Below the pieces are notes generated by a model. That model did not search any database. It was not told where the DNA came from and saw nothing but the letters and a program-made list of their open reading frames with translations. A program made the position numbers and the translations under genes. Of a DNA stretch of 64,000 bases, positions 8,306 to 16,088 are shown one piece after another. The DNA comes from Arthrobacter sp. NicSoilC5. GTDB taxonomy: Bacteria > Actinomycetota > Actinomycetes > Actinomycetales > Micrococcaceae. The first letter of the stretch is position 1. Each line of letters opens with the position of its first letter. The stretch spans positions 744,001 through 808,000 of the forward strand of contig NZ_AP024660.1 of NCBI RefSeq assembly GCF_019977395.1, read 5' to 3'.

Positions 8306-9457
8306 CTAGTTCATGGTAAAACGCCTGGCGGCCCACTGGTTCACTGCCGGAATTGCGGCGGCCGCGGCAACACCGGCGGTACGCATCCGCAGGAGCGGGC
8401 CCGGCAGCGGCCTGCCCAGCATCATGTTGATTTCGGCCTGCCGGCGGGCCAGGACGGCAGCCCGCCGCCGGCTCTGCTCGAAGTCCCTGAGTTGAGTGCC
8501 CGGATCTTCACCGGTCAGTGCCGCGCAGGCCACCGGCACCAGGTCCCGGGCGCCCAGCCAACCGAGGTTCATGCCCTGGCCACCAATGGGGCTGATCTCA
8601 TGGGCGGCATCGCCGAGCAGCACCGTCCGTCCGGCGACGGTCCGTTGGGCGATTCCGGACTGCACGTTGAAGGCACTGAGCATGGAGTTCGTGGCCGGAT
8701 CCGGGCGAATCCCGGTCCTCCGGTGCACCAGCTCCGCAAGGTGGCCGGCCCCTGCCGCCGGTCCGGCCGGGGCGCCCAGCCGCACCACCCAGCGCCGGAC
8801 GCCACCGGGCAGCGGGAAGGACTCAACGATTCCGTCCGGTTCAAGGAACAGGACAGCTTTGTCCCCGTAGTCCGTGCCGTCGTCGAAATCCCCCATGAGG
8901 TAGTGGTCGGGATACGTCTTCCGGACCATCGGGACCCCGAGCGCATCCCGCAGCCGTGACCGGGCACCGTTGGCCAGGACCAGCAAAGCCCCCGTCGCAC
9001 TGCGGCCGGGACCCGTGGCACCCGCGCCGGCATCCACCGCGACGGTGACCGTGCCGGCGTCGTCGCTGACACCGGTGACTTTCGCACCCCTGACAATTGC
9101 CCCGGGGTCCAGGGCGAGGACGCGCTCTTCCAGGAACTGCTCCGTCCTGTACTGCGGGAGTGCCAGCACGAACGGAAAGTCCCTGGAGACGTCGTCGAAT
9201 GCCATGGTGCCCACCGTCTTCCCGCGGCTCACCGCCATGCCGGACCGGATGTGGACACCCTCCTGCACCATGGCAGAGGCCACGCGCACGGCGGCCAGGG
9301 CCTCCAGGGCCGGCGGGTGGATGCCGATGGCCCGGGTATGCCGGTTCCGCTGCTGCCGTTGCTCAAAGACCCTTACCGAAACGCCTTCCTGCAGCAGCGC
9401 GGCCGCCAGGTACAGGCCCACGGGACCGCCGCCGGCGATCAGGACATCGGCATCCAT
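8306..9457 (-). CDS. FAD-dependent monooxygenase/hydroxylase (PHBH type), type III PKS locus
   Basis: This 383-residue flavoprotein has the dinucleotide-binding motif VLIAGGGPVGLYLAAAL at the N-terminus and the second FAD motif LLGDAAHEISPIGGQGMNLG near residue 280, as in aromatic hydroxylases. It is the last gene of a three-gene unit: its ATG starts one base after the stop of the methyltransferase, with AAGGG inside that gene. By analogy with the srsC product of Streptomyces griseus, it probably hydroxylates the resorcinol or phenol ring made by the neighbouring type III polyketide synthase, giving a quinol or quinone. The substrate is an inference from context. Confidence 0.85.
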   Translation of the reverse strand: MDADVLIAGGGPVGLYLAAALLQEGVSVRVFEQRQQRNRHTRAIGIHPPALEALAAVRVASAMVQEGVHIRSGMAVSRGKTVGTMAFDDVSRDFPFVLALPQYRTEQFLEERVLALDPGAIVRGAKVTGVSDDAGTVTVAVDAGAGATGPGRSATGALLVLANGARSRLRDALGVPMVRKTYPDHYLMGDFDDGTDYGDKAVLFLEPDGIVESFPLPGGVRRWVVRLGAPAGPAAGAGHLAELVHRRTGIRPDPATNSMLSAFNVQSGIAQRTVAGRTVLLGDAAHEISPIGGQGMNLGWLGARDLVPVACAALTGEDPGTQLRDFEQSRRRAAVLARRQAEINMMLGRPLPGPLLRMRTAGVAAAAAIPAVNQWAARRFTMN

Positions 9458-9458
9458 C

Positions 9459-10154
9459 TCAGCCCTTCCGGTAGGCCAGGACCTGATGGAAGACCGATGA
9501 GTGCTCCACGGACCACCCCGGGGGAGCGGCTGCGGCAAGCTCGGCATGGGTGTAGCTGCGGCGGATGGACGTCAGCCCGTCTTCCCGGATGAAGGATTTC
9601 CGGAACGGCAGGGCGGCCACACCGAAGAGGGAGAATGCGATGGTGCTGCGGATGAGATCGTTGTGCAGCGCCTTGTGGCCGGCGAGGGTTTCCGAATCTG
9701 CCAGCAGTTGCTTGAGCTCCCCGGACTGGAGGTGGTGCAGTACGTGGTTGGAGATCACGACGTCGAACCTGGCACCTTCGCGGACCAGGTCACGGCTGTG
9801 CGCCTGGCGGAATTCCACGCCGGGCATGGGGGTGCGCCGGCCGGCGAAGGCGGCAGCGCGGGGATCCGGATCAATGCCGGTCACGTGCATGGACGTGCCG
9901 TCCCGGTGTGCCCAGCGGGCCAGCATGATGGCGAGGTCGCCGCCGCCGGACCCGATGTCCAGGACGGTCACGGGGCTTTTGTCCGGTTTGACGATGGTGC
10001 GCAATTCCCTGTTGTACAGGCCCCGCCAGCCGGACAACACCCGGTTGATGACCCAAAACTGCCGGTAAGTATTGTCCAGGAGCTTTTCATCGCAGTCCGT
10101 GCGGTCCATCTGCTCGATGTCCTCGGCGGCGCGCGTTCGCAGCAGAATCCCCAT
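9459..10154 (-). CDS. Class I SAM-dependent methyltransferase, type III PKS locus
   Basis: This 231-residue methyltransferase has motif I VTVLDIGSGGGDLAIML at about residue 62, an acidic motif II (VTGIDPDP) and FDVVISNHVLHHL as motif IV. It is soluble with no membrane segments, unlike the isoprenylcysteine-type membrane methyltransferases of the Streptomyces srs and Bacillus bps phenolic-lipid clusters. It starts 15 bases after the stop of the polyketide synthase and is followed directly by the hydroxylase, so all three are probably co-transcribed. The likely role is O- or C-methylation of the phenolic product. The region after motif IV (FSLFGVAALPFRKSFI) may contact a lipid substrate. Confidence 0.85.
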   Translation of the reverse strand: MGILLRTRAAEDIEQMDRTDCDEKLLDNTYRQFWVINRVLSGWRGLYNRELRTIVKPDKSPVTVLDIGSGGGDLAIMLARWAHRDGTSMHVTGIDPDPRAAAFAGRRTPMPGVEFRQAHSRDLVREGARFDVVISNHVLHHLQSGELKQLLADSETLAGHKALHNDLIRSTIAFSLFGVAALPFRKSFIREDGLTSIRRSYTHAELAAAAPPGWSVEHSSVFHQVLAYRKG

Positions 10155-10169
10155 GGCCTGGCGTTCCAG

Positions 10170-11411
10170 TCAGGCCACGGGTGCTTCTGTGGGCGTCCGG
10201 TCCTGGCGCGCCTCCGGGGCGAATCCGGCAGCGTGGTCCTGCCGTACGAGGTCCTGGTTTGCGGCGATGGACTGCCGGAGCTTGGTGAACAGCCCCGTTT
10301 CCACGGTCAATCCCGGGCCGAAAGCCATGGAACAGATACGCCCGCCACCGTTGGAATCCCCGGGCAGCAGCGGCTGTTCCAGGATGTATTTGAGGACAAA
10401 GAGCACCGTGGCACTGCTCATGTTGCCGTAGTTCCGGAGGATGTCCCGCGCCGGAACCAGTTGCGCGTCGCTGAGGCCAAGCCGGGACTGGACCTTGTCC
10501 AGGATGCTGCGGCCACCAGGGTGGATGGCCCAGTGGGGGATCGCGGTGTAGGGGAGTGCCGCCAATTCCGGGTCCTTTGCCAGCAGTGGCTGCAGGGCAC
10601 CCACGATGTGGTCATCGATGATGTGGGGCACATAGGTGCCCAGGACCATCTCGAACCCATGGTCGCCGATGTTCCATGCCATGGAGTCCTCACCGACCGG
10701 GGTCAGGACTGTTTCGAAGTGGTCCAGCTTCAGCAGCGCGGCTTCTTCCGCGCCGGGGCGTGCGGTCACGACGGCGGCGGCGGCGCCATCGGCGAAAAGG
10801 GCCGAACCCATGATGGTGTCCGGATCATTGGACGTGCGTACGTGCAGGGAGCAGAGTTCGGCGCAGACCACCAGGACCACCGCGTCCGGGTCCGATTCAC
10901 AGAACAACTTCGCAGCGCGGAGCGCCGGAAACGCCGCGTAGCAGCCCATGAAGCCCAGGTGATACCGCTGTACGGAAGGACTAAGCCCGAGCTCGCGCAC
11001 CACCTTGTAGTCCGGGCCCGGATTGAAAAAGCCCGTGCACGACACCGTCACGAGGTGAGTTATGTCAAGTAAATCCAGTTCGGGAGCCGCCTGCAGGGCA
11101 GCGCGGGCAGCCTCAACGAACAGCTTGGTGGCTTCCCGGGCGAAGATGTCGTTGCGGACCTTGGTGCTGGGATTCAGCAGGAGCCCGGTGTCCGGGTCAT
11201 AGAACTGAGGATTGTCCGAGCGTGAGGTGTTGGTGAGTTCGCTGACTGCCGTAAATCTCGTGTCTATGGCTGCGCCGTCAAAGCAGGTGGTGACCAGGCG
11301 TGAACCAAGCCGGGAAAGACCCGGCTGCGCGGCGAATACATCACGGGCTTCGGACTGGATCAGCTTTGTCGTCGGAACTGCAGTTTCAAGTGAACGCACG
11401 TAGACCGTCAT
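10170..11411 (-). CDS. Type III polyketide synthase (chalcone/stilbene synthase family)
   Basis: This homodimeric ketosynthase condenses malonyl-CoA units onto an acyl-CoA starter and cyclises the chain. From the ATG used here (413 residues) the catalytic triad is complete: Cys157 in GFMGCYAAFP, His297 in WAIHPGGRS and Asn330 in NYGNMSSATV. The C-terminal AFGPGLTVE loop is also present. Bacterial relatives make alkylresorcinols, alkylpyrones or tetrahydroxynaphthalene. The following methyltransferase and FAD hydroxylase suggest a methylated, hydroxylated alkyl phenol or quinone. The start is uncertain: an ATG at 11480 would add 23 residues, and neither site has a strong ribosome-binding site. 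The C-terminal 30 residues are poorly conserved-looking. Confidence 0.9.
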   Translation of the reverse strand: MTVYVRSLETAVPTTKLIQSEARDVFAAQPGLSRLGSRLVTTCFDGAAIDTRFTAVSELTNTSRSDNPQFYDPDTGLLLNPSTKVRNDIFAREATKLFVEAARAALQAAPELDLLDITHLVTVSCTGFFNPGPDYKVVRELGLSPSVQRYHLGFMGCYAAFPALRAAKLFCESDPDAVVLVVCAELCSLHVRTSNDPDTIMGSALFADGAAAAVVTARPGAEEAALLKLDHFETVLTPVGEDSMAWNIGDHGFEMVLGTYVPHIIDDHIVGALQPLLAKDPELAALPYTAIPHWAIHPGGRSILDKVQSRLGLSDAQLVPARDILRNYGNMSSATVLFVLKYILEQPLLPGDSNGGGRICSMAFGPGLTVETGLFTKLRQSIAANQDLVRQDHAAGFAPEARQDRTPTEAPVA

Positions 11412-11429
11412 CACGTCATTCTTGACGTG
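11412..11429. promoter_or_regulatory. Perfect inverted repeat at the PKS start
   Basis: CACGTCA-TTCT-TGACGTG is a perfect 7-bp inverted repeat with a 4-base loop, directly adjoining the chosen ATG of the polyketide synthase. It could be an operator or an RNA hairpin over the translation start. If the gene starts at 11480 it would lie within the coding region. Confidence 0.35.
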
Positions 11430-11510
11430 CGCTTTGATTATGACAATGGTCCCGGCGGAATTGAACAGCGGTTTCGCCATGCATTTGTCCCGGGAAGCAG
11501 GCGCAAGTGT

Positions 11511-11534
11511 CCTGGATTGCAGGGCCTGGATTGC
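11511..11534. repeat. Direct repeat CCTGGATTGC x2 upstream of the PKS
   Basis: Two exact copies of CCTGGATTGC begin 14 bases apart in the region upstream of the polyketide synthase. No function is known; the position would suit a regulator-binding site in the 5' untranslated region. Confidence 0.35.
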
Positions 11535-11577
11535 TTCGCATCCTGCCTCGCTCCGAGCCTCATCCCATTGCGCCGAT

Positions 11578-11594
11578 AATCTACATTATGTCAA
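11578..11594 (-). promoter_or_regulatory. AT-rich promoter candidate for the PKS locus
   Basis: This is the most AT-rich patch upstream of the polyketide synthase. The minus strand reads TTGACATAATGTAGATT, containing a TANNNT -10 candidate (TAGATT) and a TTGACA hexamer that is too close to pair with it. Transcription from here would give a leader of about 160 bases. Confidence 0.25.
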
Positions 11595-11653
11595 GTTATG
11601 TTTCGAGCGCTGCTGGGTAGAAGCCATTCCGGCGAGATCCCCCGCGCTGGTGG

Positions 11654-11803
11654 TCAATGACGCCTTTGCATCGAGGCCCCGACCACAGCTCCGACTCCGA
11701 GCCCCAACGCAAAGCCCCAGAATGGCGTGTGGAAAATCGCCAGCCCCAGGCTGATTCCCAAGGCTGCGCCCACCAGGCTGCAAATCCATAAGGCTTTGTT
11801 CAC
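11654..11803 (-). CDS. Small glycine-rich membrane protein (49 residues)
   Basis: This short reading frame starts with GTG preceded by GGAGAG at 3 bases' spacing, and ends with TGA. The product has two hydrophobic helices, roughly ALWICSLVGAALGISLGLAIF and FWGFALGLGVGAVVGA, separated by HTP, and a basic end (MQRRH). Regular GxxxG spacing suggests tightly packed helices. It lies alone, upstream of and on the same strand as the polyketide synthase. It matches no family I recognise. The clear membrane pattern and good ribosome-binding site argue that it is real despite its size; the TTA codon is unusual for this genome. Confidence 0.6.
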   Translation of the reverse strand: MNKALWICSLVGAALGISLGLAIFHTPFWGFALGLGVGAVVGASMQRRH

Positions 11804-12072
11804 GATCTCTCCGTTATGGGCGGGTGGGCTCAACTACTGCAGCGACCTTACTTCATCCCTATCCGGTACATGCCTAAAAACGGGGAGATCCGCATCGAAA
11901 TTGGGTAGCTCCCACCCATGCGCCACCGGCCTTGGGCGTCCTAACCTTTTGGACATGGCGGCAGGCCCACCCGGCCCACCGCGGGCGCGCGATGGGGCGG
12001 TCCCTGGATCCTCCTTTAGTCATGCAGACGGCGGCGGCGCCCGGTACTCCTTTTACTCCCCAGGACGCCCCC

Positions 12073-12369
12073 ATGCGCGAACTCCCCCGCCCCCACACCT
12101 GCCCGCATTCCACGGCTACCTGCCCGGCTTGCCGTTCCGAGATGCGCGACGAAGCCCTGCGGCAGGCTCCCGGCAAACCCATTATTCTGCTGCGCCCCGC
12201 ACCCGTCACGGTGCGTTCCATGCCGGCAAACGCCTTGGCCTACACCGTGACCGATGTCCTCATTGAGTGGGACGCGGACATGGATTACCACCTGCGGTGG
12301 GAGGCAAGCTGGCTTGTCCACCGGGTACAGGCAGCACACAAAGACCGCCACCTCCAGGAAGCGGTCTGA
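12073..12369 (+). CDS. Hypothetical small protein with a Cys/His cluster
   Basis: This 98-residue protein of unknown function begins with a Cys/His-rich segment (PHTCPHSTATCPACRSEMR) that could bind zinc, followed by a basic/hydrophobic stretch and a tryptophan-rich amphipathic end (DYHLRWEASWLVHRVQAAHK). AGGA lies 7 bases before the chosen ATG; an in-frame ATG 17 codons upstream is possible. The gene is isolated between a 270-base non-coding stretch and the DUF3054 gene. It is probably real because codon use fits the genome. Confidence 0.5.
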   Translation: MRELPRPHTCPHSTATCPACRSEMRDEALRQAPGKPIILLRPAPVTVRSMPANALAYTVTDVLIEWDADMDYHLRWEASWLVHRVQAAHKDRHLQEAV

Positions 12370-12430
12370 CCGCCCGCTCCCCCACTCCGGGCACCGGGAC
12401 GTCCCAACATGGCAGCCTCCCGTCGGCGGC

Positions 12431-12436
12431 TAAGCT
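12431..12436 (+). promoter_or_regulatory. -10 element for a leaderless DUF3054 mRNA
   Basis: TAAGCT ends 6 bases before the ATG; there is no Shine-Dalgarno sequence between them. Confidence 0.45.
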
Positions 12437-12442
12437 CGAACC

Positions 12443-12853
12443 ATGAGTTCGTTGAAAACCAAGCCTCCACAGACATCACCGGCACGGGCAGCAGTGGTGG
12501 CGGCAGCGGTGGATATGGTGCTGATCCTCGTTTTCGCCGCGATTGGCCGCGATGCACACCACCGTGAGGAGCCCATCCTCGGTGTGCTGTTGACTGCCTG
12601 GCCGTTCCTCGCCGGCGCGGCCGCCGGATGGATGATCGCCCGCGTATGGCGGAGCCCCTTCTCCATCACCCGGGCAGGGGTTCCAGTCTGGCTCGGAAGC
12701 CTGGTGGGCGGCATGCTCCTGCGGGCATTGACCGGCCAGACAGTTGTCCTGCCCTTCATCATCGTTGCCACGATTGCCCTGGCGGTGTTCCTTGTGGGCT
12801 ACCGCCTCCTGCTGGCAGGCGCCTCACGCCTCCGCCGCAGGCCGGGCAGGTAG
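12443..12853 (+). CDS. DUF3054 family membrane protein
   Basis: This 136-residue integral membrane protein has four predicted helices: residues 16-34 (ARAAVVAAAVDMVLILVFAA), 46-66 (LGVLLTAWPFLAGAAAGWMI), 80-93 (VWLGSLVGGMLLRAL) and 98-121 (VVLPFIIVATIALAVFLVGY). It ends in a basic tail (RLRRRPGR). The arrangement, with GRDAHHRE after helix 1, is characteristic of DUF3054. The function is unknown. No operon partner is evident. Confidence 0.82.
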   Translation: MSSLKTKPPQTSPARAAVVAAAVDMVLILVFAAIGRDAHHREEPILGVLLTAWPFLAGAAAGWMIARVWRSPFSITRAGVPVWLGSLVGGMLLRALTGQTVVLPFIIVATIALAVFLVGYRLLLAGASRLRRRPGR

Positions 12854-12974
12854 CGGGCACCAAAAGTTGGGCGGCAGGGTGGCGGCAGGGGAAACGGCAC
12901 CCGTGTAATAGGCTGGCTGGAGAGAAAAGCCTGCCGTTCCCCAGTGCGGCGGCACCGATTGAAGGGGTACAAAC

Positions 12975-13256
12975 GTGGTTACCGCATTTGTTCTGATCAA
13001 GACCGACGCCGCCCGCATTCCGGAGACGGCGGAAGAAATTTCGGCCATCGAAGGCATCAGCGAAGTGTATTCCGTCACCGGCGAATGGGACCTCATTGCG
13101 GTAGCCAGGGTCCGCAGGCATGAAGACCTCGCGGACGTCATTGCGGACAGGCTCTCGAAAGTTCCCGCCGTGGTCCACACCACCACCCACATCGCCTTCC
13201 GGGCGTACTCACAGCACGACCTCGACGCCGCCTTTTCGCTGGGTTTCGAACAGTAA
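12975..13256 (+). CDS. Stand-alone Lrp/AsnC ligand-binding (RAM) domain protein
   Basis: This 93-residue protein is the effector-binding half of Lrp/AsnC regulators without the helix-turn-helix. The pattern AFVLIKTDAARIPETAEEISAIEGISEVYSVTGEWDLIAVARV is the typical beta-alpha-beta-beta RAM fold, with the conserved G-x-W/Y-D turn. Such small proteins form ring-like dimers or decamers and bind amino acids; they cannot bind DNA themselves. The GTG start is preceded by GAAGGGG. The gene converges with trpD, with only 16 bases between the two stops. Confidence 0.85.
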   Translation: MVTAFVLIKTDAARIPETAEEISAIEGISEVYSVTGEWDLIAVARVRRHEDLADVIADRLSKVPAVVHTTTHIAFRAYSQHDLDAAFSLGFEQ

Positions 13257-13272
13257 TCCGGCAACCCGGCCG

Positions 13273-14328
13273 TTAGGCGCGGGAGAGGGACACCCAACGG
13301 TCCAGGACGGCAGCGGCAGCACCGGAGTCGATCGAATGCGCTGCACGCGCGAAAGCCTCCTGCATCCGTGTCAGGAACGGGCCCTGTGCTTCGAGGTCGA
13401 ACGCAACAAGGCCGGCCGCGGCGTTCAGCAGGACCGCATCCCGCGCCGGACCCTGGCTGCCGGCAAGGACGTCGCGGACGACTCCCGCGTTGGCCGCCGC
13501 ATTGCCGCCGCGAAGCTGTTCAACAGTAGCCAGGCTGATGCCGAGGTCCTGCGGCGAGAAGTGCAGTTCATTGACGGCTCCGTGCCGGATTTCCCACACG
13601 GTTGATGGGCCAGTGGTGGTCAGCTCGTCCAGGCCGTCGTTGCCACGGAAGACCAGTCCCCTGCTCCCCCGGCGGGCCAGGACGCCCGCCACCAGCGGCG
13701 CCATCCGCGCGTTCGCAACGCCCACCGCCGAAGCCTGGACATTGGCGGGATTGGTCAGCGGTCCCAGGAAATTGAACGCAGTGGGCACTGCCAGCTCCCG
13801 CCGGGGCACGGCGGTGTGGCGGAATGACGGGTGGAACACCTGCGCGAAGCAGAACGTGATTCCCGCCTCTTCAGCGTTCCGGGCCACCCGGGCGATCGGC
13901 AGGTCAAGCCGGACACCGAGCGCTTCAAGAACGTCAGCAGACCCGGACGACGACGACGACGCCCGGTTGCCGTGCTTAACCACCTTCGCGCCGGCCCCGG
14001 CAGCGACCAGGGCGGCCATGGTGGAGATGTTGATGGTGTTAAGTTGGTCACCACCCGTGCCGACGATGTCCAGTTTCTCCCCGGTGATTGCCACGGGGTT
14101 GGCGTGGGCGAGCATTGCCTCAACCAGGCCGGAAAGCTCGTCCACCGTCTCGCCTTTGGCACTGAGGGCCACAAGGAATCCGGCAATCTGTGCAGGCGTG
14201 GCTTCACCGGACATGATGGTGTCCATGGCCCAGGAGGTGTTCTCCGCAGTGAGGTCATTGCCCTTGATCAGGGCCGAGATCAACCGGGGCCAGGTGTTGC
14301 CGGACGCTGTAGTTGCCTGAGAAGTCAC
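13273..14328 (-). CDS. trpD: Anthranilate phosphoribosyltransferase
   Basis: This 351-residue enzyme joins anthranilate to phosphoribosyl pyrophosphate, the second committed step of tryptophan synthesis. Diagnostic elements are [20 protein letters not shown] (PRPP-binding GTGGD and NxST), [21 protein letters not shown] and the long C-terminal nucleotide-binding region with [21 protein letters not shown]. Other trp genes are not nearby, so it is unlinked from the main operon. The GTG start lies 6 bases after a TAGCAT element with no ribosome-binding site, so the mRNA is probably leaderless. Confidence 0.95.
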   Translation of the reverse strand: MTSQATTASGNTWPRLISALIKGNDLTAENTSWAMDTIMSGEATPAQIAGFLVALSAKGETVDELSGLVEAMLAHANPVAITGEKLDIVGTGGDQLNTINISTMAALVAAGAGAKVVKHGNRASSSSSGSADVLEALGVRLDLPIARVARNAEEAGITFCFAQVFHPSFRHTAVPRRELAVPTAFNFLGPLTNPANVQASAVGVANARMAPLVAGVLARRGSRGLVFRGNDGLDELTTTGPSTVWEIRHGAVNELHFSPQDLGISLATVEQLRGGNAAANAGVVRDVLAGSQGPARDAVLLNAAAGLVAFDLEAQGPFLTRMQEAFARAAHSIDSGAAAAVLDRWVSLSRA

Positions 14329-14334
14329 TTGCTG

Positions 14335-14340
14335 ATGCTA
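14335..14340 (-). promoter_or_regulatory. -10 element for a leaderless trpD mRNA
   Basis: TAGCAT on the minus strand ends 6 bases before the GTG start codon; no Shine-Dalgarno is visible. Confidence 0.45.
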
Positions 14341-14406
14341 TCGACCGACGGCGGCCACTGACCAATGTGAACGGTTGCGGGAACTTTTCCCGGCGATTTC
14401 GCGTCT

Positions 14407-14418
14407 TTGTAGAAAAAG
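14407..14418 (+). repeat. 12-bp motif TTGTAGAAAAAG upstream of ctaE
   Basis: An exact inverted copy lies just downstream of ctaE and before qcrC. The two copies bracket the gene at equivalent promoter-region positions and might be binding sites for a respiratory regulator. Nothing in the sequence proves this. Confidence 0.35.
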
Positions 14419-14440
14419 TCCCCCGAAAAGGCGGTTTGCG

Positions 14441-14470
14441 TTGGGCAGCACGGACTTTTACAGACATAAT
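14441..14470 (+). promoter_or_regulatory. Promoter of ctaE (leaderless)
   Basis: A -35-like TTGGGC and a -10 CATAAT are spaced 18 bases apart. The -10 ends 6 bases before the GTG of ctaE and no ribosome-binding site is present, so transcription probably begins at the start codon. Confidence 0.5.
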
Positions 14471-14476
14471 GTCTAT

Positions 14477-15115
14477 GTGACATCTGCGACCCATGCCCCC
14501 AGTACCCCGGCGCACCCCACGCTGAACCGCCCCAATATGGTTTCTGTTGGAACCGTTGTGTGGCTGTCCAGCGAGTTGATGTTCTTCGCCGGTCTCTTCG
14601 CCATGTACTTCACTCTGCGCTCCACCAGTGGGCAGATGTGGGCGGAAGAGACAGCCAAGCTCAACTTCCCCTTTGCGCTCGTAAACACGATCGTCCTCGT
14701 GGCCAGTTCCTTTACTTGCCAGATGGGCGTCTTCGCCGCAGAGCGGCTGCAGCCGCGGCGCACCGGAGGTGCACTGCAGTTCGCCCGCTGGGGAATGAAC
14801 GAATGGTTCACCCTGACGTTCCTCATGGGCGCGTTCTTCGTTGCCGGCCAGACCACCGAGTACGCAATGCTGGTTTCCGAGCACGTCTCGCTCTCCTCCA
14901 ACGCTTATGGCTCGGCCTTCTACATGACCACCGGCTTCCACGGCCTCCACGTCATCGGCGGCCTGATTGCCTTCCTGCTCATCATGGGCCGGTCCTTCGC
15001 CGCGAAGAAGTTCGGGCATTTCGAAGCAACGTCCGCGATCGTCACCTCTTACTACTGGCACTTCGTTGACGTCGTGTGGATTGGCCTCTTCCTGGTCATC
15101 TACGTACTCAAGTAG
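14477..15115 (+). CDS. ctaE: Cytochrome c oxidase subunit III
   Basis: This 212-residue multi-pass membrane subunit of the aa3 oxidase has five main hydrophobic helices. The second half contains [16 protein letters not shown] and [15 protein letters not shown], the family's signature. Start choice: GTG at [11 protein letters not shown], as in related actinobacteria; the longer upstream frame is arginine-rich and atypical. It is followed by qcrC-qcrA-qcrB, the conserved actinobacterial order in which oxidase and bc1 complex form one supercomplex. The gene appears leaderless. Confidence 0.95.
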   Translation: MTSATHAPSTPAHPTLNRPNMVSVGTVVWLSSELMFFAGLFAMYFTLRSTSGQMWAEETAKLNFPFALVNTIVLVASSFTCQMGVFAAERLQPRRTGGALQFARWGMNEWFTLTFLMGAFFVAGQTTEYAMLVSEHVSLSSNAYGSAFYMTTGFHGLHVIGGLIAFLLIMGRSFAAKKFGHFEATSAIVTSYYWHFVDVVWIGLFLVIYVLK

Positions 15116-15127
15116 CCAGCTTTGATT

Positions 15128-15139
15128 CTTTTTCTACAA
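15128..15139 (-). repeat. Inverted copy of the 12-bp motif, upstream of qcrC
   Basis: CTTTTTCTACAA is the exact reverse complement of the motif before ctaE. It lies about 65 bases before the qcrC start. Confidence 0.35.
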
Positions 15140-15201
15140 GAGGCAGAATTTCAGGTAGCGGCTCCCGGAGCCGGCGCAGGATCGAATAAAGGAACCACCA
15201 C

Positions 15202-15990
15202 GTGAAGGCACTCTCACAAAAGCGGCGTCACCCACTTGCAGCAATAGCGCTGCTTCTGATGGGGCTCCTCATCACGGGTGGGCTGTACGCCGTGGCAACC
15301 ACCGTCAACCAGGCCAAGGCTTCGACCACCACGTTCAGCGCAAGCGACACAGAGGAGGGCGGCAAGCTCTTCGCCGCCAACTGCGCCACCTGCCACGGCA
15401 TGGGCGCCAGTGGTTCCAAGGACGGCCCCTCGCTGGTGGGTGTTGGTGCAGCCGCTGTTGATTTCCAGGTGGGCACCGGCCGCATGCCGATGCAGATGAA
15501 CGGCCCCCAGGCCATGAAGAAGCCCGTCCAGTTCAATGACGAGCAGACCCACCAGCTTGCAGCCTACGTCGCCTCCCTGGGAGCCGGCCCGGCAGTTCCT
15601 GCAGAAGACCTGACAAACGGCGGCGGCGATGCAGCTGCCGGCGGTGAGCTCTTCCGGACCAACTGCGCCATGTGCCACAACGCCGCCGCTGCCGGTGGCG
15701 CGCTGACCCGCGGCAAGTTCGCACCCGCCCTTGCCGATGTATCCGGCAAGCACATCTACGAGGCCATGGTCACGGGCCCGCAGAACATGCCGGTCTTCAA
15801 CGACGCGAACATCACTCCTGAAGGCAAGAAGGACATCATCACCTTCCTGAAGCAGATCGAGACCACCGGTTCACCGGGCGGTGCCGACCTCGGCTCGCTG
15901 GGTCCGGTTGCTGAAGGCCTGTTCGTTTGGGTTGCCGGTCTTGGCGTCATCATCGCCTTCACCATCTGGCTCACCTCCAGGACGTCCTGA
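15202..15990 (+). CDS. qcrC: Ubiquinol/menaquinol-cytochrome c reductase diheme cytochrome c subunit
   Basis: This 262-residue diheme cytochrome c of the actinobacterial bc1 complex has two haem-binding motifs, CATCH (residues 61-65) and CAMCH (155-159), each in its own cytochrome c domain with a downstream methionine. An N-terminal membrane anchor (about residues 12-32) and a C-terminal one (FVWVAGLGVIIAFTIWL) hold it on the outer face, where it replaces a soluble cytochrome c and passes electrons straight to the aa3 oxidase. The GTG start has AAAGGAA upstream. It is the first of qcrC-qcrA-qcrB. Confidence 0.95.
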   Translation: MKALSQKRRHPLAAIALLLMGLLITGGLYAVATTVNQAKASTTTFSASDTEEGGKLFAANCATCHGMGASGSKDGPSLVGVGAAAVDFQVGTGRMPMQMNGPQAMKKPVQFNDEQTHQLAAYVASLGAGPAVPAEDLTNGGGDAAAGGELFRTNCAMCHNAAAAGGALTRGKFAPALADVSGKHIYEAMVTGPQNMPVFNDANITPEGKKDIITFLKQIETTGSPGGADLGSLGPVAEGLFVWVAGLGVIIAFTIWLTSRTS

Positions 15991-16088
15991 CGTTCCGCAG
16001 GAACACACAACTTCTGCTGCCCTGTCAGCAGCTTGAAATTAGAAACTAACCCGGCAAATGCCGGGACGAGAGAAGGATGAGGCGAATT

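Noticed and set aside
9501..11072. 523-codon open frame antisense to the methyltransferase and polyketide synthase
   Set aside because: The opposite strand carries intact catalytic motifs; this frame shows no domain or ribosome-binding site.
11932..12072. Longer N-terminus for the Cys/His-rich protein
   Set aside because: The upstream part has no ribosome-binding site, is atypical in composition and is not needed for the conserved-looking Cys/His segment.
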